A DNA stretch of 64,000 bases from Paenibacillus sp. V4I7 (GCF_030817275.1 NZ_JAUSZD010000002.1:5394001-5458000); one strand, 5' to 3'. Positions 1 to 10,410 are shown, counted from the first letter of the stretch. A program made the numbers and translations. Notes: generated from the letters alone by a model not told the origin.

Positions 1-1
1 C

Positions 2-73
2 AATGCAGTACCATTCGAAGCTTGTCAGGCTTTAGCCGATTTCATGATAGATTTTGCACGAAGAAACGGTTAG
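2..73 (+). CDS. C-terminal tail of an unidentified protein (partial)
   Basis: An open frame enters from the left edge and stops with TAG at 71-73, giving about 23 residues ending in IDFARRNG. It has no internal start and is followed by a hairpin terminator, as expected for the end of a plus-strand gene convergent with pdhD. The tail is too short to assign a family. Confidence 0.5.
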   Translation, partial: NAVPFEACQALADFMIDFARRNG

Positions 74-88
74 ATCACAAATAAAAAT

Positions 89-134
89 AAAAGAGTCCCG
101 TAGAGCGGCTAATGCCTAACTCTCGGGACTTTTT
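89..134. terminator. Bidirectional terminator between the left-edge gene and pdhD
   Basis: Arms AAAGAGTCCCG and CGGGACTTTT flank a short loop, with A-rich and T-rich flanks on both sides. It can stop the plus-strand gene ending at 73 and the minus-strand pdh operon ending at 171. Confidence 0.75.
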
Positions 135-170
135 ATCTAAAGGTAAGAGAAACTATAGGAATAATGCTAC

Positions 171-1586
171 TTATTTACCAAGTTGGTGAATCGGGTGACC
201 AAGTGCACCTTCCGCGGCATCCATGATCATTTCTGTCAATGTTGGATGTGCATGAATGGTAAGAGCGATGTCCTCCAAGTTAGCGCCCATCTCAACAGCA
301 AGAGCAAGCTCACCGATCAAGTTAGATGCTTCCGGACCAACGATTTGACCACCAAGCAGCTGGCCTGTTTCTTTGTCGCCGACAAGCTTCACGAAGCCTT
401 GACCTGCGTTCAAAGAGTTAGCGCGACCATTAGCGGCATACGGGAATTTACCAATCGTTACATTGATGCCTTGTGCTTTGGCTTCTGTTTCACTTAGACC
501 GACGCCAGCAATTTCCGGATCAGAGAATACAACAGCAGGCATTGCTTTGTAATCTACGATGCTGGAGTGACCCGCGATCGCTTCAGCAGCCACTTTAGCT
601 TCATAGGAAGCTTTGTGTGCCAATGAAAGACCAGGTACAACATCACCAATCGCGAAGATATGCGGGATGCTCGTTCTACCTTGGTTATCGACCTCGATCA
701 AACCGCGATCAGTCATTTTCAAGTTAATGAGATCAAGACCAAGCTCGCCATCTGTGTTCGGACGACGGCCAACGGTTACTAATACGTAATCCGCTGTTAC
801 TTGTTTCTCTTCCCCTTTAACTGTGAACGTAACCGTTACGTCATTTTCTGTCTTCGTGCAGGATTGTGCCAGTGCTTCGGTATGAACCTCTACGCCGACT
901 TTCTCCAGATTGCGCGCAACAAGCTTCGTCAATTCTTTCTCGAAGCCTGGAAGCACATGATCGGATCCTTCAAGCACAGTTACTTTTGTACCGAACTTTG
1001 CATATGTTTGACCTAGCTCGATTCCGATGTAGCCTCCGCCGATAACGATCATGCTTTTCGGAATTTCAGGCAAGTTCAACGCTTCCGTGGAAGAAATGAT
1101 TCTTCCGCCGTAAGGGAATGCTTTCAGCTCGATCGGACGGGAACCGGTCGCAATAATGCAGTGCTTGAAGCGGTAGCGAGGAGCTTCTGCATCATTGAAC
1201 ACACGTGCTTCATGCTCATTGATGAACATCACTTCGCCTTGGAAAGTTTGGATCTTGTTGCCTTTGAGCAGCGCGCTAACGCCGCCCGTTTGTTTCGCAA
1301 CAATGCTGTTTTTCCATGCTTGTACTTTTGCAAAGTCCACTTTCACGTTCTGGGCAGAGATACCCATGCTGTCAGCGTGCTGTGCATGCTCATACGTGTG
1401 AGCTGCGGAGATTAAAGCTTTGGACGGGATACAGCCGCGGTTCAAGCACACGCCGCCCCATTCTGCTTTATCAACAATCAGAACGCTTTGCCCAAGCTGA
1501 GCAGCACGGATGGCAGCTACGTAACCGCCGGGACCTGCACCAATGACCAACAAATCAATATCTAAAGAAGCATCTCCTACTACCAT
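171..1586 (-). CDS. pdhD: Dihydrolipoyl dehydrogenase, E3 of pyruvate dehydrogenase
   Basis: The 471-residue flavoprotein reoxidises the dihydrolipoyl group of the E2 subunit with NAD+. The N-terminal FAD-binding GAGPGG is at residues 16-21. The redox-active disulfide motif CLNRGC is at 47-52, followed by IPSKAL. A second Rossmann GGGYIGIE serves NAD, and the C-terminal HAHPTLTE carries the catalytic His of the partner subunit. Length is normal for the family. A GGAGGTG ribosome binding site lies 7 bases before ATG. It is the last gene of the pdh operon, 4 bases after pdhC, which marks it as the E3 of this complex; it may also serve other 2-oxoacid dehydrogenases. Confidence 0.97.
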   Translation of the reverse strand: MVVGDASLDIDLLVIGAGPGGYVAAIRAAQLGQSVLIVDKAEWGGVCLNRGCIPSKALISAAHTYEHAQHADSMGISAQNVKVDFAKVQAWKNSIVAKQTGGVSALLKGNKIQTFQGEVMFINEHEARVFNDAEAPRYRFKHCIIATGSRPIELKAFPYGGRIISSTEALNLPEIPKSMIVIGGGYIGIELGQTYAKFGTKVTVLEGSDHVLPGFEKELTKLVARNLEKVGVEVHTEALAQSCTKTENDVTVTFTVKGEEKQVTADYVLVTVGRRPNTDGELGLDLINLKMTDRGLIEVDNQGRTSIPHIFAIGDVVPGLSLAHKASYEAKVAAEAIAGHSSIVDYKAMPAVVFSDPEIAGVGLSETEAKAQGINVTIGKFPYAANGRANSLNAGQGFVKLVGDKETGQLLGGQIVGPEASNLIGELALAVEMGANLEDIALTIHAHPTLTEMIMDAAEGALGHPIHQLGK

Positions 1587-1590
1587 GCTG

Positions 1591-2925
1591 TTACACCTCC
1601 AAGACGAGAAGCTCTGGATCAGCCAGAAGCTGTTTGATGTAGTTCAGGAAGCTTTGTGCTGTGGCTCCATCCACGATACGGTGGTCGAAGCTCAAGGAAA
1701 GCGCCATAACGGATGCTGCAACGATTTGCCCATTTTTCACAACTGGTTTCTCTGTGATACGGCCTGCACCTAGGATTGCAACTTCAGGGAAGTTGATAAC
1801 TGGTGTGAAGAACATACCGCCTACGGAACCAATGTTCGTAATGGAGATCGTGCCGCCCTTCATTTCGTTAGGAGCCAATTTGCCTTCGCGTCCGCGTAAG
1901 GCAAGGTCTTTAATTGAAGAAGCGATCGACCATATATTCTTGCGGTCTGCATCATGGATAACAGGAACGAGCAATCCGTTGTCTGTATCTGTTGCAATTC
2001 CGATGTTGTAGTACTTTTTGTAGACAATTTCTTGTTTCTCTTCGTCGATCATCGCGTTGAGCGCTGGGAATTGACGGCAAGCCGCAACCAATGCTTTCAC
2101 GATGAAAGGCAGGTAAGTCAGCTTCACGCCTTTTTTCTCGGCGAGTGGCTTCGTGCGCTCACGAAGTGCGACAAGTGCCGATACGTCGATTTCGTCCATC
2201 AATGTCACGTGCGGAGCCGTGTACACGGATTTCACCATAGCGTTCGCGATAATTTTACGGATTCCTTTGAACGGAACCCGGTCCTCGACGCGATCGCCTA
2301 CGACAACCTGCTGCGCTGCCGCCGCAGGTGCATTTCCACCAGCTGCTACTGATAACGCAGCTGGTTCTGCTGCTGCTTCAGGAGCCGCGGCAGTGCCCGC
2401 TCCGTTAAAGCCAAGCACGTCCTCACGTGTTACGCGGCCGTGCTTACCTGTAGGCGTCACCTCTGCGAGTGTGATGCCTTGCTCTCTTGCAAGCTTGCGT
2501 ACGCTAGGCGTCGCAAGGACTTCGCGGCCCGCGCCAGCGCTTGGCGCGGCACTTGCTGGAACTGATGACGCGGCAGGCGCTGCTGTAGGGGCCGGTGCTG
2601 CCGCCACGGGGGCAGCAGCTGGAGCCGCTGCAGGCGCAGCGTGGCTGTCGGTCTTATGATGCATGGATTCAGCAGGCAGCTCGCCTGTCACTTCAATCGT
2701 CATAACGAGCTCGCCAATATTACAAACTTGTCCTTCTTTAACGGCAACTGCAACAACCTTACCTTCAACTGGACAAGGAACTTCAACGACTGCTTTATCG
2801 TTCTGTACTTCCATAAGAATCGTTTCGTCTGTTACGGTGTCACCCGCTTTAACCAACAGCTTTACGATCTCGCCTTCATGAATGCCTTCACCAAGCTCTG
2901 GGAACTTGTATTCAAACAAAGCCAC
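1591..2925 (-). CDS. pdhC: Dihydrolipoyllysine acetyltransferase, E2 of pyruvate dehydrogenase
   Basis: The core subunit transfers acetyl groups from E1 to CoA on a swinging lipoyl arm. From the N-terminus there is one lipoyl domain with the lipoylated Lys in NDKAVVEV (K44), an Ala/Pro-rich linker, a peripheral subunit-binding domain beginning ATPSVRKLAR, a second Ala-rich linker, and the acetyltransferase domain ending with the active-site DHRIVDG. Two GTG codons compete as start. The one at 2931 is only 2 bases from AGGAGG, while the one at 2925 is 8 bases away and gives MALFEYKFPELGEG, the expected N-terminus, so 2925 was chosen (444 residues). A single lipoyl domain is typical of Gram-positive E2. 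Confidence 0.96.
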   Translation of the reverse strand: MALFEYKFPELGEGIHEGEIVKLLVKAGDTVTDETILMEVQNDKAVVEVPCPVEGKVVAVAVKEGQVCNIGELVMTIEVTGELPAESMHHKTDSHAAPAAAPAAAPVAAAPAPTAAPAASSVPASAAPSAGAGREVLATPSVRKLAREQGITLAEVTPTGKHGRVTREDVLGFNGAGTAAAPEAAAEPAALSVAAGGNAPAAAAQQVVVGDRVEDRVPFKGIRKIIANAMVKSVYTAPHVTLMDEIDVSALVALRERTKPLAEKKGVKLTYLPFIVKALVAACRQFPALNAMIDEEKQEIVYKKYYNIGIATDTDNGLLVPVIHDADRKNIWSIASSIKDLALRGREGKLAPNEMKGGTISITNIGSVGGMFFTPVINFPEVAILGAGRITEKPVVKNGQIVAASVMALSLSFDHRIVDGATAQSFLNYIKQLLADPELLVLEV

Positions 2926-2956
2926 GTGCACAACCTCCTATTACCTTCGACTGTGA

Positions 2957-3937
2957 TTAGAATTCGAGTACTTGATTAATGCCTGCAATGACACTTGCTG
3001 GACTAGGCAACCAAGCGTCTTCGATTTGTGCAAACGGATAGATTGTATCTGGCGGAGCAATACGCAAAACAGGAGCTTCCAGATGCAGAATCGCTTTTTC
3101 ATTAATCTGTGCAATTACCTCAGCGGCTACACCGGATGTTTTTTGCGCTTCTTGCACGATAATCGCACGGTTTGTTTTCTTAATTGAAGTTACAATGGTT
3201 TCGATATCAAGCGGAATTAGGGTACGAAGATCGATAACTTCAACTTTCACACCTTGTGTTTTCTCGATTTCTTCAGCTGCTTTCACAGATGTGTGAACCA
3301 TAGCCCCATAAGTAATAATCGTCACATCGGAGCCTTCGCGAACAACATTCGCTTTACCAAGCTCAATGGTGTATTCGCCTTCCGGTACTTCAGCACGGAA
3401 TGCGCGGTATAAATTTAAATGCTCCATGAAGAAGACAGGGTCATTATCGCGAATCGCGGAAATGAGCAGTCCCTTCGCATCATAAGGGTTGGAAGGAACA
3501 ACAACTTTAATACCAGGAGTTTGTACAAGTAAGCCTTCGAGTGCATCCGTGTGCAGCTCAGCTGCTTTTACACCGCCACCAAAAGGTGTCCGGAATACGA
3601 TTGGAGAGTTGTAACGGCCGCCAGAACGGTAACGCATACGAGCTGCTTGCACGCAAATTTGGTCAAGCGCTTCATAAATAAAGCCTACGAATTGAATTTC
3701 AGCGATCGGACGAAAGCCTTGAATACCAAGACCAACTGCAAGCCCGCCAATAGCAGACTCAGCAAGAGGCGTATCGAATACGCGCTCTTCGCCGAATTCT
3801 TTTTGTAAACCTTCCGTAGCACGGAATACGCCACCAACATGGCCAACGTCTTCGCCGAACAAAATTACATTAGGATCTCTTTCCAGTTCAACGCGCATTG
3901 CGTCTTTTATCGCTTGAATCATCGTCATTTGTGCCAT
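2957..3937 (-). CDS. pdhB: Pyruvate dehydrogenase E1 beta subunit
   Basis: The 326-residue protein forms the alpha2beta2 thiamine diphosphate-dependent decarboxylase with PdhA. Recognisable stretches are [12 protein letters not shown] near residue 27 (with the Glu that contacts the thiamine ring), [19 protein letters not shown] and the C-terminal transketolase-type region with QEAQKTSG. Length is usual for the family. AGGAGG lies 12 bases upstream of ATG, with a nearer GGAG at 5 bases. The gap to pdhA is filled by a hairpin repeat placed immediately 5' of the ribosome binding site. Confidence 0.96.
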   Translation of the reverse strand: MAQMTMIQAIKDAMRVELERDPNVILFGEDVGHVGGVFRATEGLQKEFGEERVFDTPLAESAIGGLAVGLGIQGFRPIAEIQFVGFIYEALDQICVQAARMRYRSGGRYNSPIVFRTPFGGGVKAAELHTDALEGLLVQTPGIKVVVPSNPYDAKGLLISAIRDNDPVFFMEHLNLYRAFRAEVPEGEYTIELGKANVVREGSDVTIITYGAMVHTSVKAAEEIEKTQGVKVEVIDLRTLIPLDIETIVTSIKKTNRAIIVQEAQKTSGVAAEVIAQINEKAILHLEAPVLRIAPPDTIYPFAQIEDAWLPSPASVIAGINQVLEF

Positions 3938-3960
3938 GACTTCTCCGTGCCTCCTAATTG

Positions 3961-4030
3961 TTTTCGTGAGAAAACTTGCTTCGTAAGCTTAAGCTTAGTT
4001 TATCGCCAGAAAAACTGGCATCGTAAGCCT
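3961..4030. repeat. Two diverged copies of the TTCGTAAGC hairpin repeat upstream of pdhB
   Basis: Copy one runs about 3961-3996 and copy two about 3997-4030. Each has inverted TTTT/AAAA-type arms followed by TCGTAAGC. Read on the minus strand, the element ends directly at the ATTAGGAGG ribosome binding site of pdhB. Related copies lie before mltG, recJ and ruvB. Confidence 0.7.
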
Positions 4031-4033
4031 AAT

Positions 4034-5122
<1,089 letters not shown>

Positions 5123-5381
5123 TCACCTCTTATATGATTTTGATGCCTGCTAGCTTCACTTCTGTTATAGTATTATTATAAACCTGTTTTTGTGAATTGT
5201 ACACCAGCATCCCTGTGCTATATGACCTTTTTTCACCGGAGTGAATAGTACAGTTCCCGAAAATATATAATACAGTTAACATAAAATTTACAACTGCTAT
5301 AATACACATTACCCTCTAAACGACAAGCTTACACTTGCTGCACCAAATTAGGTCCAAAGAGAAATTTAAAGGAGCACAACC

Positions 5382-6113
5382 ATGTCGGATGACTCTCGCT
5401 TTTATAAAAGAACAATTGTGAAAGATGAACTCACCTCTGTCCTTCTCGGAGAAAATCGCTCCCTGCGAATTTATCTCCCTCCCGGTTACAATGAACTGCT
5501 CTCCTATCCGGTCATTTATTGCCAAGATGGTGAACAATTCTTTAATTTCGGCCGAATTGCGACTACGATAACTCGCTGTATTCTGGATGAAGGCTTGGAG
5601 CCCGCCATTGTTGTCGGTGTTGATGTGAATAATCGTAACCGCACTTCGGAATATGCGCCTGAGGGTGAACGCCATGACGCGTACTGCCGTTTTTTTGCAG
5701 AGGAACTCCTCCCTTATGTAGAAAGCCGATATCCGATTCGATCCGAACGGAACGAACGCATTGTGGCGGGTGATTCCCTTGGGGGGACCGTGTCCTTGCA
5801 TCTCGCCTTAGATTATCCTAGCCTTTTTTGCCGTGTTATATCCTTATCGGGCGCATTTTTCGACATTACCAGAGAACGTATCAAAGCGGAGGACGACTTG
5901 TCCTGGCTAGAGCTGTATATGCTAATTGGCTTGGATGAAACAGATGTAAAAACGGAACGAGGGACTTTTGATTTCGTAAGAGAAAACCGACTGGCCAAAG
6001 CTGAAATGGAAAATAAAAATGTCGCCCTGCATTATATCGAGAAGCCTGGCAAACATTTATGGGGATTTTGGCAAGGAGAGTTGGACGCGGCTCTGCATTA
6101 TTTTCTAGCATGA
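5382..6113 (+). CDS. Putative alpha/beta-hydrolase esterase (esterase D / enterochelin esterase-like)
   Basis: The 243-residue protein has the nucleophile elbow AGDSLGG with Ser132, an acidic residue in LIGLDETD (D185 or D188) and His225 in GKHLWGFW, which together suggest a Ser-Asp-His triad. The N-terminal part (RSLRIYLPPGY, PVIYCQDGEQFF) is typical of the putative-esterase family that includes enterochelin and S-formylglutathione esterases. No signal peptide is visible. AAAGGAG precedes ATG by 7 bases. It is transcribed away from pdhA and ends at a terminator shared with lipL. The substrate is unknown. Confidence 0.8.
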   Translation: MSDDSRFYKRTIVKDELTSVLLGENRSLRIYLPPGYNELLSYPVIYCQDGEQFFNFGRIATTITRCILDEGLEPAIVVGVDVNNRNRTSEYAPEGERHDAYCRFFAEELLPYVESRYPIRSERNERIVAGDSLGGTVSLHLALDYPSLFCRVISLSGAFFDITRERIKAEDDLSWLELYMLIGLDETDVKTERGTFDFVRENRLAKAEMENKNVALHYIEKPGKHLWGFWQGELDAALHYFLA

Positions 6114-6120
6114 TAACGGT

Positions 6121-6168
6121 AAAAAGCGGTCCACTTTCCGTCTCCTGACGTGAAGTTGGGCCGCTTTT
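6121..6168. terminator. Bidirectional terminator between the esterase and lipL
   Basis: Arms AAAAAGCGGTCCA and TGGGCCGCTTTT pair with G-U tolerance and carry A and T runs on either side, placed between two convergent stop codons. Confidence 0.75.
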
Positions 6169-6170
6169 AT

Positions 6171-6995
6171 TTATTCTTTAATCGCATAACGCTGCTTCAA
6201 AAGCTCCATCATACCCAATAACTCATCTTCACTCGGATAGCCCGGGATATCCCTAGGACTCTGCACTTTCACACCTTTGGAAGCCATCACTTGTACGAAA
6301 TTGTCCGTGAAACGCGTTGCACTTAACTCTATTTGTAAGCATTCCGATAAACTCGCCATACTCCCCGGCGCCACTACCGGATAGTCGTTTGGTGATGCTG
6401 AGCCCGCCGCGCGTTCGTAAAAGCCTCTGGCCAAAGTTGCTTTTGCTTCACCTTGACCTTCCACGATTATGAACGCTTGAACCGATAAGGCAAGCTGTTG
6501 TCTGCGTTGTGCTATACCGCAAAACTTGCGTCCACCGACACTTAAATCGAATTCCCCCGGACAAAATGAACCCATCACTTCCCCCTGATCGATACGGTTC
6601 GTAATTGTGCTCATGACATCTCTTATCAAAGCTACCATCAGATCGAAATCCTTGCGATGCTCCATGTCCCCTGCGTTTTTTGGTAACAACAGGGATACAT
6701 TCACGACGCCCAAATCGAGAGGCACCGCTGCACCCCCAGAGTTCCTTACAGCCGTATCATAGCCTTGACTTAGCAACCATTCGTTAGCTTCTGCCGCTTT
6801 CGGTAGGCGACTATCTCTCAGTCCCATTACAAAGGCTCGCGGGTGCCTCCATATGTGAAGAATCGGTGGTGCTGCTTTCCCTATTGCTCGGCATAAAAGT
6901 TCTTCCAGAGCAAATGCATATAGAATAGGTTGCGTTGCGGTTTCACCGGATCGATCAAGAATAACCATTGAAGCTGGTAGTTCTAAAGTCATCAT
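6171..6995 (-). CDS. lipL: Octanoyl-[GcvH]:protein N-octanoyltransferase (LipL type)
   Basis: A 274-residue member of the lipoate ligase/octanoyltransferase superfamily. Key signatures are RNSGGAAV near residue 84, GSFCPGEFDLS with the likely acyl-carrying Cys145, and KFCGIAQRR with the conserved Lys157. From memory, the CPG(D/E/S)(Y/F)DLS context and the short sequence fit B. subtilis LipL, which moves octanoyl from GcvH to dehydrogenase E2 subunits, better than LipM. LplA-type ligase is a less likely alternative because its C-terminal domain is missing. AGGAG lies 9 bases before the first of two ATGs. Proximity to pdhABCD fits E2 as the acceptor. Confidence 0.82.
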   Translation of the reverse strand: MMTLELPASMVILDRSGETATQPILYAFALEELLCRAIGKAAPPILHIWRHPRAFVMGLRDSRLPKAAEANEWLLSQGYDTAVRNSGGAAVPLDLGVVNVSLLLPKNAGDMEHRKDFDLMVALIRDVMSTITNRIDQGEVMGSFCPGEFDLSVGGRKFCGIAQRRQQLALSVQAFIIVEGQGEAKATLARGFYERAAGSASPNDYPVVAPGSMASLSECLQIELSATRFTDNFVQVMASKGVKVQSPRDIPGYPSEDELLGMMELLKQRYAIKE

Positions 6996-7170
6996 TTGCT
7001 TAATCTCCTGAGCCTACAATTTGAATCCATGTACAGAATTGTAAGCGATACAAACTTAAGCTGCAATAAAAAGCATGTACGGAAAGAGGAACATTTTGCT
7101 TGAAAAATGGATATACAGCAAAATTTCCGTCAGAACTTGTCAAAAAACATCAAAATTTTGGAAAGAAATC

Positions 7171-7199
7171 AAAGGAATTTCAAGTTTTCTGTCGAAATA
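7171..7199 (+). promoter_or_regulatory. Sigma-H-like promoter overlapping a Spo0A box, upstream of the KinB-like kinase
   Basis: AAAGGAATT at 7171-7179 matches the sigma-H -35 pattern RnAGGAWWW. After an 11-base spacer, GTCGAAATA at 7191-7199 matches RnnGAATWW with one mismatch. TGTCGAA at 7190-7196 is also a perfect 7-base Spo0A box and overlaps the -10. The predicted start is about 35 bases before the kinase start codon. This is inference from consensus matching. Confidence 0.5.
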
Positions 7200-7239
7200 A
7201 AAAATAAACCCAAATTTTTCAATTAAGTAGGCGAGATCA

Positions 7240-8508
7240 TTGAATGTATTTGACGACTTACTACTCAATATACTTGTTTTAACTCTCCCCATTATGCTAT
7301 GTCATATTTTATGGCTGGATCGGCCCGGTCCCATCAGCTTTAATCCTTCAAATAGAGCATTTATCTTGCCTATTTATTCATTAGCAGCCATATTTTGCAT
7401 GTCCCATCCTTTTTTCACGATAACAGGCAACAACTTTGATCTGCGCACGATTCCTGTACTAGTTGCTTTCCTTTACAGTGGCATACGTTCAGGACTTACG
7501 GTCTCCGCAGTAATAATAGCCTATACCTACTACATGGATGGTTCCGACTTTTTATGGATTGTTTCCTTGTCGGCTCTGCTCGTACCCTTCATCCTGGCTT
7601 TCATTGCCCTAAGCAATTGGAAGTACCGAACCCCCAAAGTGATGTTTCCCAGTCTTCTGGCTTTTATTAGCGCTCTAGCTACTTTCTGCATGACGATGCT
7701 ATATCGCATCGATTCGAATGTATCCGTAGATAGGAGCTTTCTGCTATACGGCTTACTGTTCTGTATTGTTCACATGCTGACGATGTGGCTGATAACCTAT
7801 TTAATTGTTCGTATCCGAGAAAATATTGCGATGCGCCAAGAAGTCCAGCGTTCAGAGAAGCTGAATGTATTAAGTGAACTAGCTGCTTCGGTTGCCCACG
7901 AAATTCGCAACCCTATGACAGTTGCCCGCGGCTTTATGCAAATACTCAGCCAGTCTCAAGTTACTGAAGAGAAAAAGAAGCTCTATACCACTATGGTAAT
8001 TGAAGAAATTGACCGAGCCCAAAGTATTATTTCCGACTACTTATCTTTCGCTAAGCCGCAAGCCGAGAAGCTCGAAGAGTTGGATGTTTCCACTTTGACT
8101 CACAAAATAAGCAATCTCATAAATCCTTACGCGTCAATGAGCGGTGTAGAAATTCATATTGACATGGAGTCTTCTCTTCTGATTAAAGCCAACAGCGAAA
8201 AAATGATTCAATGCCTAGTTAATTTAACGAAAAACGGCATCGAGGCTATGCCTAGCGGAGGCACTCTGTTAATAACTGGCTTCAAGAAAAGCGCTAAAGT
8301 TATTTTACAAATTAAAGATACCGGTATTGGTATGACTCCTGAGCAGGTGAACCGTCTCGGAACGCCCTTCTACTCTACGAAAAATAAAGGCACCGGGCTT
8401 GGCATGATGGTCTCCTATAGAATCATCAAAACATTTGGCGGGCTCATAGAAGTAACAAGCCAGCCAGACCAGGGAACTTGCTTCACGATTTCATTACCTA
8501 CCGTTTGA
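7240..8508 (+). CDS. Membrane sensor histidine kinase, KinB-like
   Basis: The 422-residue protein has about six membrane spans in residues 10-191 with almost no extracellular domain, then a HisKA dimerisation helix with His220 in VAHEIRNPM, an N-box with Asn332 in NLTKNGIEAM, and ATP-lid motifs DTGIGM (360-365) and GTGLGM (384-389). This architecture is that of sporulation kinase KinB, which phosphorylates Spo0F, and no response regulator is adjacent. The start is TTG at 7240; an ATG 4 bases downstream is out of frame, and the ribosome binding site (AGGCGAG) is weak. The 3' end overlaps the convergent PBP gene by 15 bases. Assignment to the sporulation phosphorelay is inference supported by the upstream sigma-H-like promoter. 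Confidence 0.85.
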   Translation: MNVFDDLLLNILVLTLPIMLCHILWLDRPGPISFNPSNRAFILPIYSLAAIFCMSHPFFTITGNNFDLRTIPVLVAFLYSGIRSGLTVSAVIIAYTYYMDGSDFLWIVSLSALLVPFILAFIALSNWKYRTPKVMFPSLLAFISALATFCMTMLYRIDSNVSVDRSFLLYGLLFCIVHMLTMWLITYLIVRIRENIAMRQEVQRSEKLNVLSELAASVAHEIRNPMTVARGFMQILSQSQVTEEKKKLYTTMVIEEIDRAQSIISDYLSFAKPQAEKLEELDVSTLTHKISNLINPYASMSGVEIHIDMESSLLIKANSEKMIQCLVNLTKNGIEAMPSGGTLLITGFKKSAKVILQIKDTGIGMTPEQVNRLGTPFYSTKNKGTGLGMMVSYRIIKTFGGLIEVTSQPDQGTCFTISLPTV

Positions 8509-10308
8509 GTCACTTGCCAAAATATCCATAATCCCTTTGAATAAAGGGATGGACTTATTGCTCTCAGCAGGCTCCATGTTCTTAATGACAACAGAAACGG
8601 CATATTTCGGTGATTCAACAGGGCCATAACCAATAAACCACTGATTCACCTTTTCTTGCTTGCCATTCTCGATTTGTGCCGTACCGGATTTCCCAGCCAG
8701 CTTCCACTTCGCATCCTCTAAGCCTTGTCCCGTTCCAACGGTTACCACTTCTCTCATCCAGTTTACTAATGTATGACTGGTCGCTGCAGAAACCCGCCCC
8801 GCCTCGGAATCTAATAATTGAACAGGAAATTTCTCCATCACACGATCCGTTTGATACCGAATTTCTTGAACTACTCTTGGTGAATAACCCTTCCCACCAT
8901 TCAGCAAGGTAACAATCATATTAGACGCCTGTAAAGGGGTCATCCTGACATCTCTTTGACCAATGGCTGTTTGCATAAGCACTCCCTCGTCATTATGTGG
9001 AGTATGGGCCCCAAATAGCTGTCCGTTCTCTTCTGTATCCAATTGACGGAGCATTTGCTCATCGTCTGTCTTCCCCGTCCAGCCCACTTCATTCAATACA
9101 CCAAGCTTATGTGCATAGCTTTCCAACTCAGCAGGCGTCAGTCGCTGCATCACTCGGGCAAACACAATATTACAGGATTGCGCAAAGCCCTGCTCTAAAG
9201 TTAAAGGCCCGTGTCCATCTCTTCTCCAGCACGTAAAGCCATATTTCCCAAGCGCACCTTCACAATTGAAAGTTTCTTTGGGATCGACGATCCCTTTATC
9301 CAACGCTGCTGCGGCTACAATTGTTTTGAAAATCGAGCCAGGCGCCGTCGCCTTGAGCGCATAATTACTCCAGTTATTGCTAGCGAGATCGACTTCTGTC
9401 TGATCAAAGTTGGGTCTGCTCGCCATCGCGATGATATCTCCTTGTGCCACTTCCTGAACAACAGCCGCACCTTCGCGTATATTTAGCTTATCCATAAGGA
9501 TCTCAATTCGCTGCTGCACGCTTAAATCCAGTGTCGTCACTAATTTGACGGGATAGAAGGTATTATCCGGTGCAATCATTCGGGCATCTAGACCAGCTAA
9601 CGGTCTTTTTCCTGCGTCCGTAAAATAAGAGATTGACGTCTCACCAACGCCTCGAAGCCACAGATCGAACGTTTTCTCCAGTCCAGCACCTCCGATTTTC
9701 GAGGTTAGCGCAACCTTTCCTTTCTCCAGATCAGCACCGTAGATACTCATCACTCTATCCGGATTTTGCCCAATAAACCCAATCAATTGACGCGCTGTCA
9801 TGCCTGATGGATAGCGATCCTCCATCTTCACGACTTTCAAATAAGGTAAGCCGAGAGCATTAATTTGCTCCTCCTGCTGATCGCTTAACTCTACAGGCTT
9901 CCCACCCTCAGCAGTGCGCCACACTTGCGGCTCTTTCAAATCACCAGAGAAAGCAAGCCAATGATCTGTATTCGTCCGCAAAATCCGGGCCAATTGATTT
10001 ACTTGTTGCGGCTCACCATGGTATTCGCTATTTATAGGAAATGCCACAAGGGCTTTAATCATTTTTCCCGTCATGGGCAATAGATCACGATCTAAGATTT
10101 CCCCTCGCCCGCTTTCCAGCACTAGTGCCCGTTGCCTCTGTACGACCGAGTTTTTGACCAAATTAACTCCTCGTGAGGAATAGTTTTCCGTTGTCGCTAT
10201 TTGTATCCAAAAAAGCTTGCCAACGATCCCTATAAACAAAAGTAAGATCGTGAGGAGAACAAGAAAGATTCGACGTTTTTCAGAAGACGATAATTGTTTA
10301 ATCCTCAT
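8494..10308 (-). CDS. Class B penicillin-binding protein (D,D-transpeptidase), YrrR/PbpI-like
   Basis: The 604-residue protein has one N-terminal membrane anchor (residues 14-37), a dimerisation/pedestal domain and a C-terminal transpeptidase domain. Catalytic motifs are all present: S325-I-F-K328, S378-C-N380 and K540-S-G542. It would cross-link peptidoglycan outside the membrane. The position beside the U32 gene pair matches B. subtilis yrrR (pbpI), although the intervening udk and greA genes are absent here. AAAGGAG precedes ATG. The last codons overlap the tail of the kinase gene on the other strand, leaving no room for an intergenic terminator. Confidence 0.9.
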   Translation of the reverse strand: MRIKQLSSSEKRRIFLVLLTILLLFIGIVGKLFWIQIATTENYSSRGVNLVKNSVVQRQRALVLESGRGEILDRDLLPMTGKMIKALVAFPINSEYHGEPQQVNQLARILRTNTDHWLAFSGDLKEPQVWRTAEGGKPVELSDQQEEQINALGLPYLKVVKMEDRYPSGMTARQLIGFIGQNPDRVMSIYGADLEKGKVALTSKIGGAGLEKTFDLWLRGVGETSISYFTDAGKRPLAGLDARMIAPDNTFYPVKLVTTLDLSVQQRIEILMDKLNIREGAAVVQEVAQGDIIAMASRPNFDQTEVDLASNNWSNYALKATAPGSIFKTIVAAAALDKGIVDPKETFNCEGALGKYGFTCWRRDGHGPLTLEQGFAQSCNIVFARVMQRLTPAELESYAHKLGVLNEVGWTGKTDDEQMLRQLDTEENGQLFGAHTPHNDEGVLMQTAIGQRDVRMTPLQASNMIVTLLNGGKGYSPRVVQEIRYQTDRVMEKFPVQLLDSEAGRVSAATSHTLVNWMREVVTVGTGQGLEDAKWKLAGKSGTAQIENGKQEKVNQWFIGYGPVESPKYAVSVVIKNMEPAESNKSIPLFKGIMDILASDSNGR

Positions 10309-10410
10309 GCTACTGACTCCTTTTAACTAACAATGACTAGTGTTGCTTTCAGTATCGTCATTCCTGATCATGGTCAAACTGTCCGATCCACGTTAATGCT
10401 CAATAAAACA

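Noticed and set aside
2153-2659. 168-residue Ala/Pro-rich plus-strand frame opposite pdhC
   Set aside because: It mirrors the biased Ala/Pro linker codons of pdhC, has no ribosome binding site, and shows no family features.
5316-5801. 161-residue minus-strand frame over the esterase start
   Set aside because: It is antisense to the esterase, which has clear catalytic motifs and a ribosome binding site.
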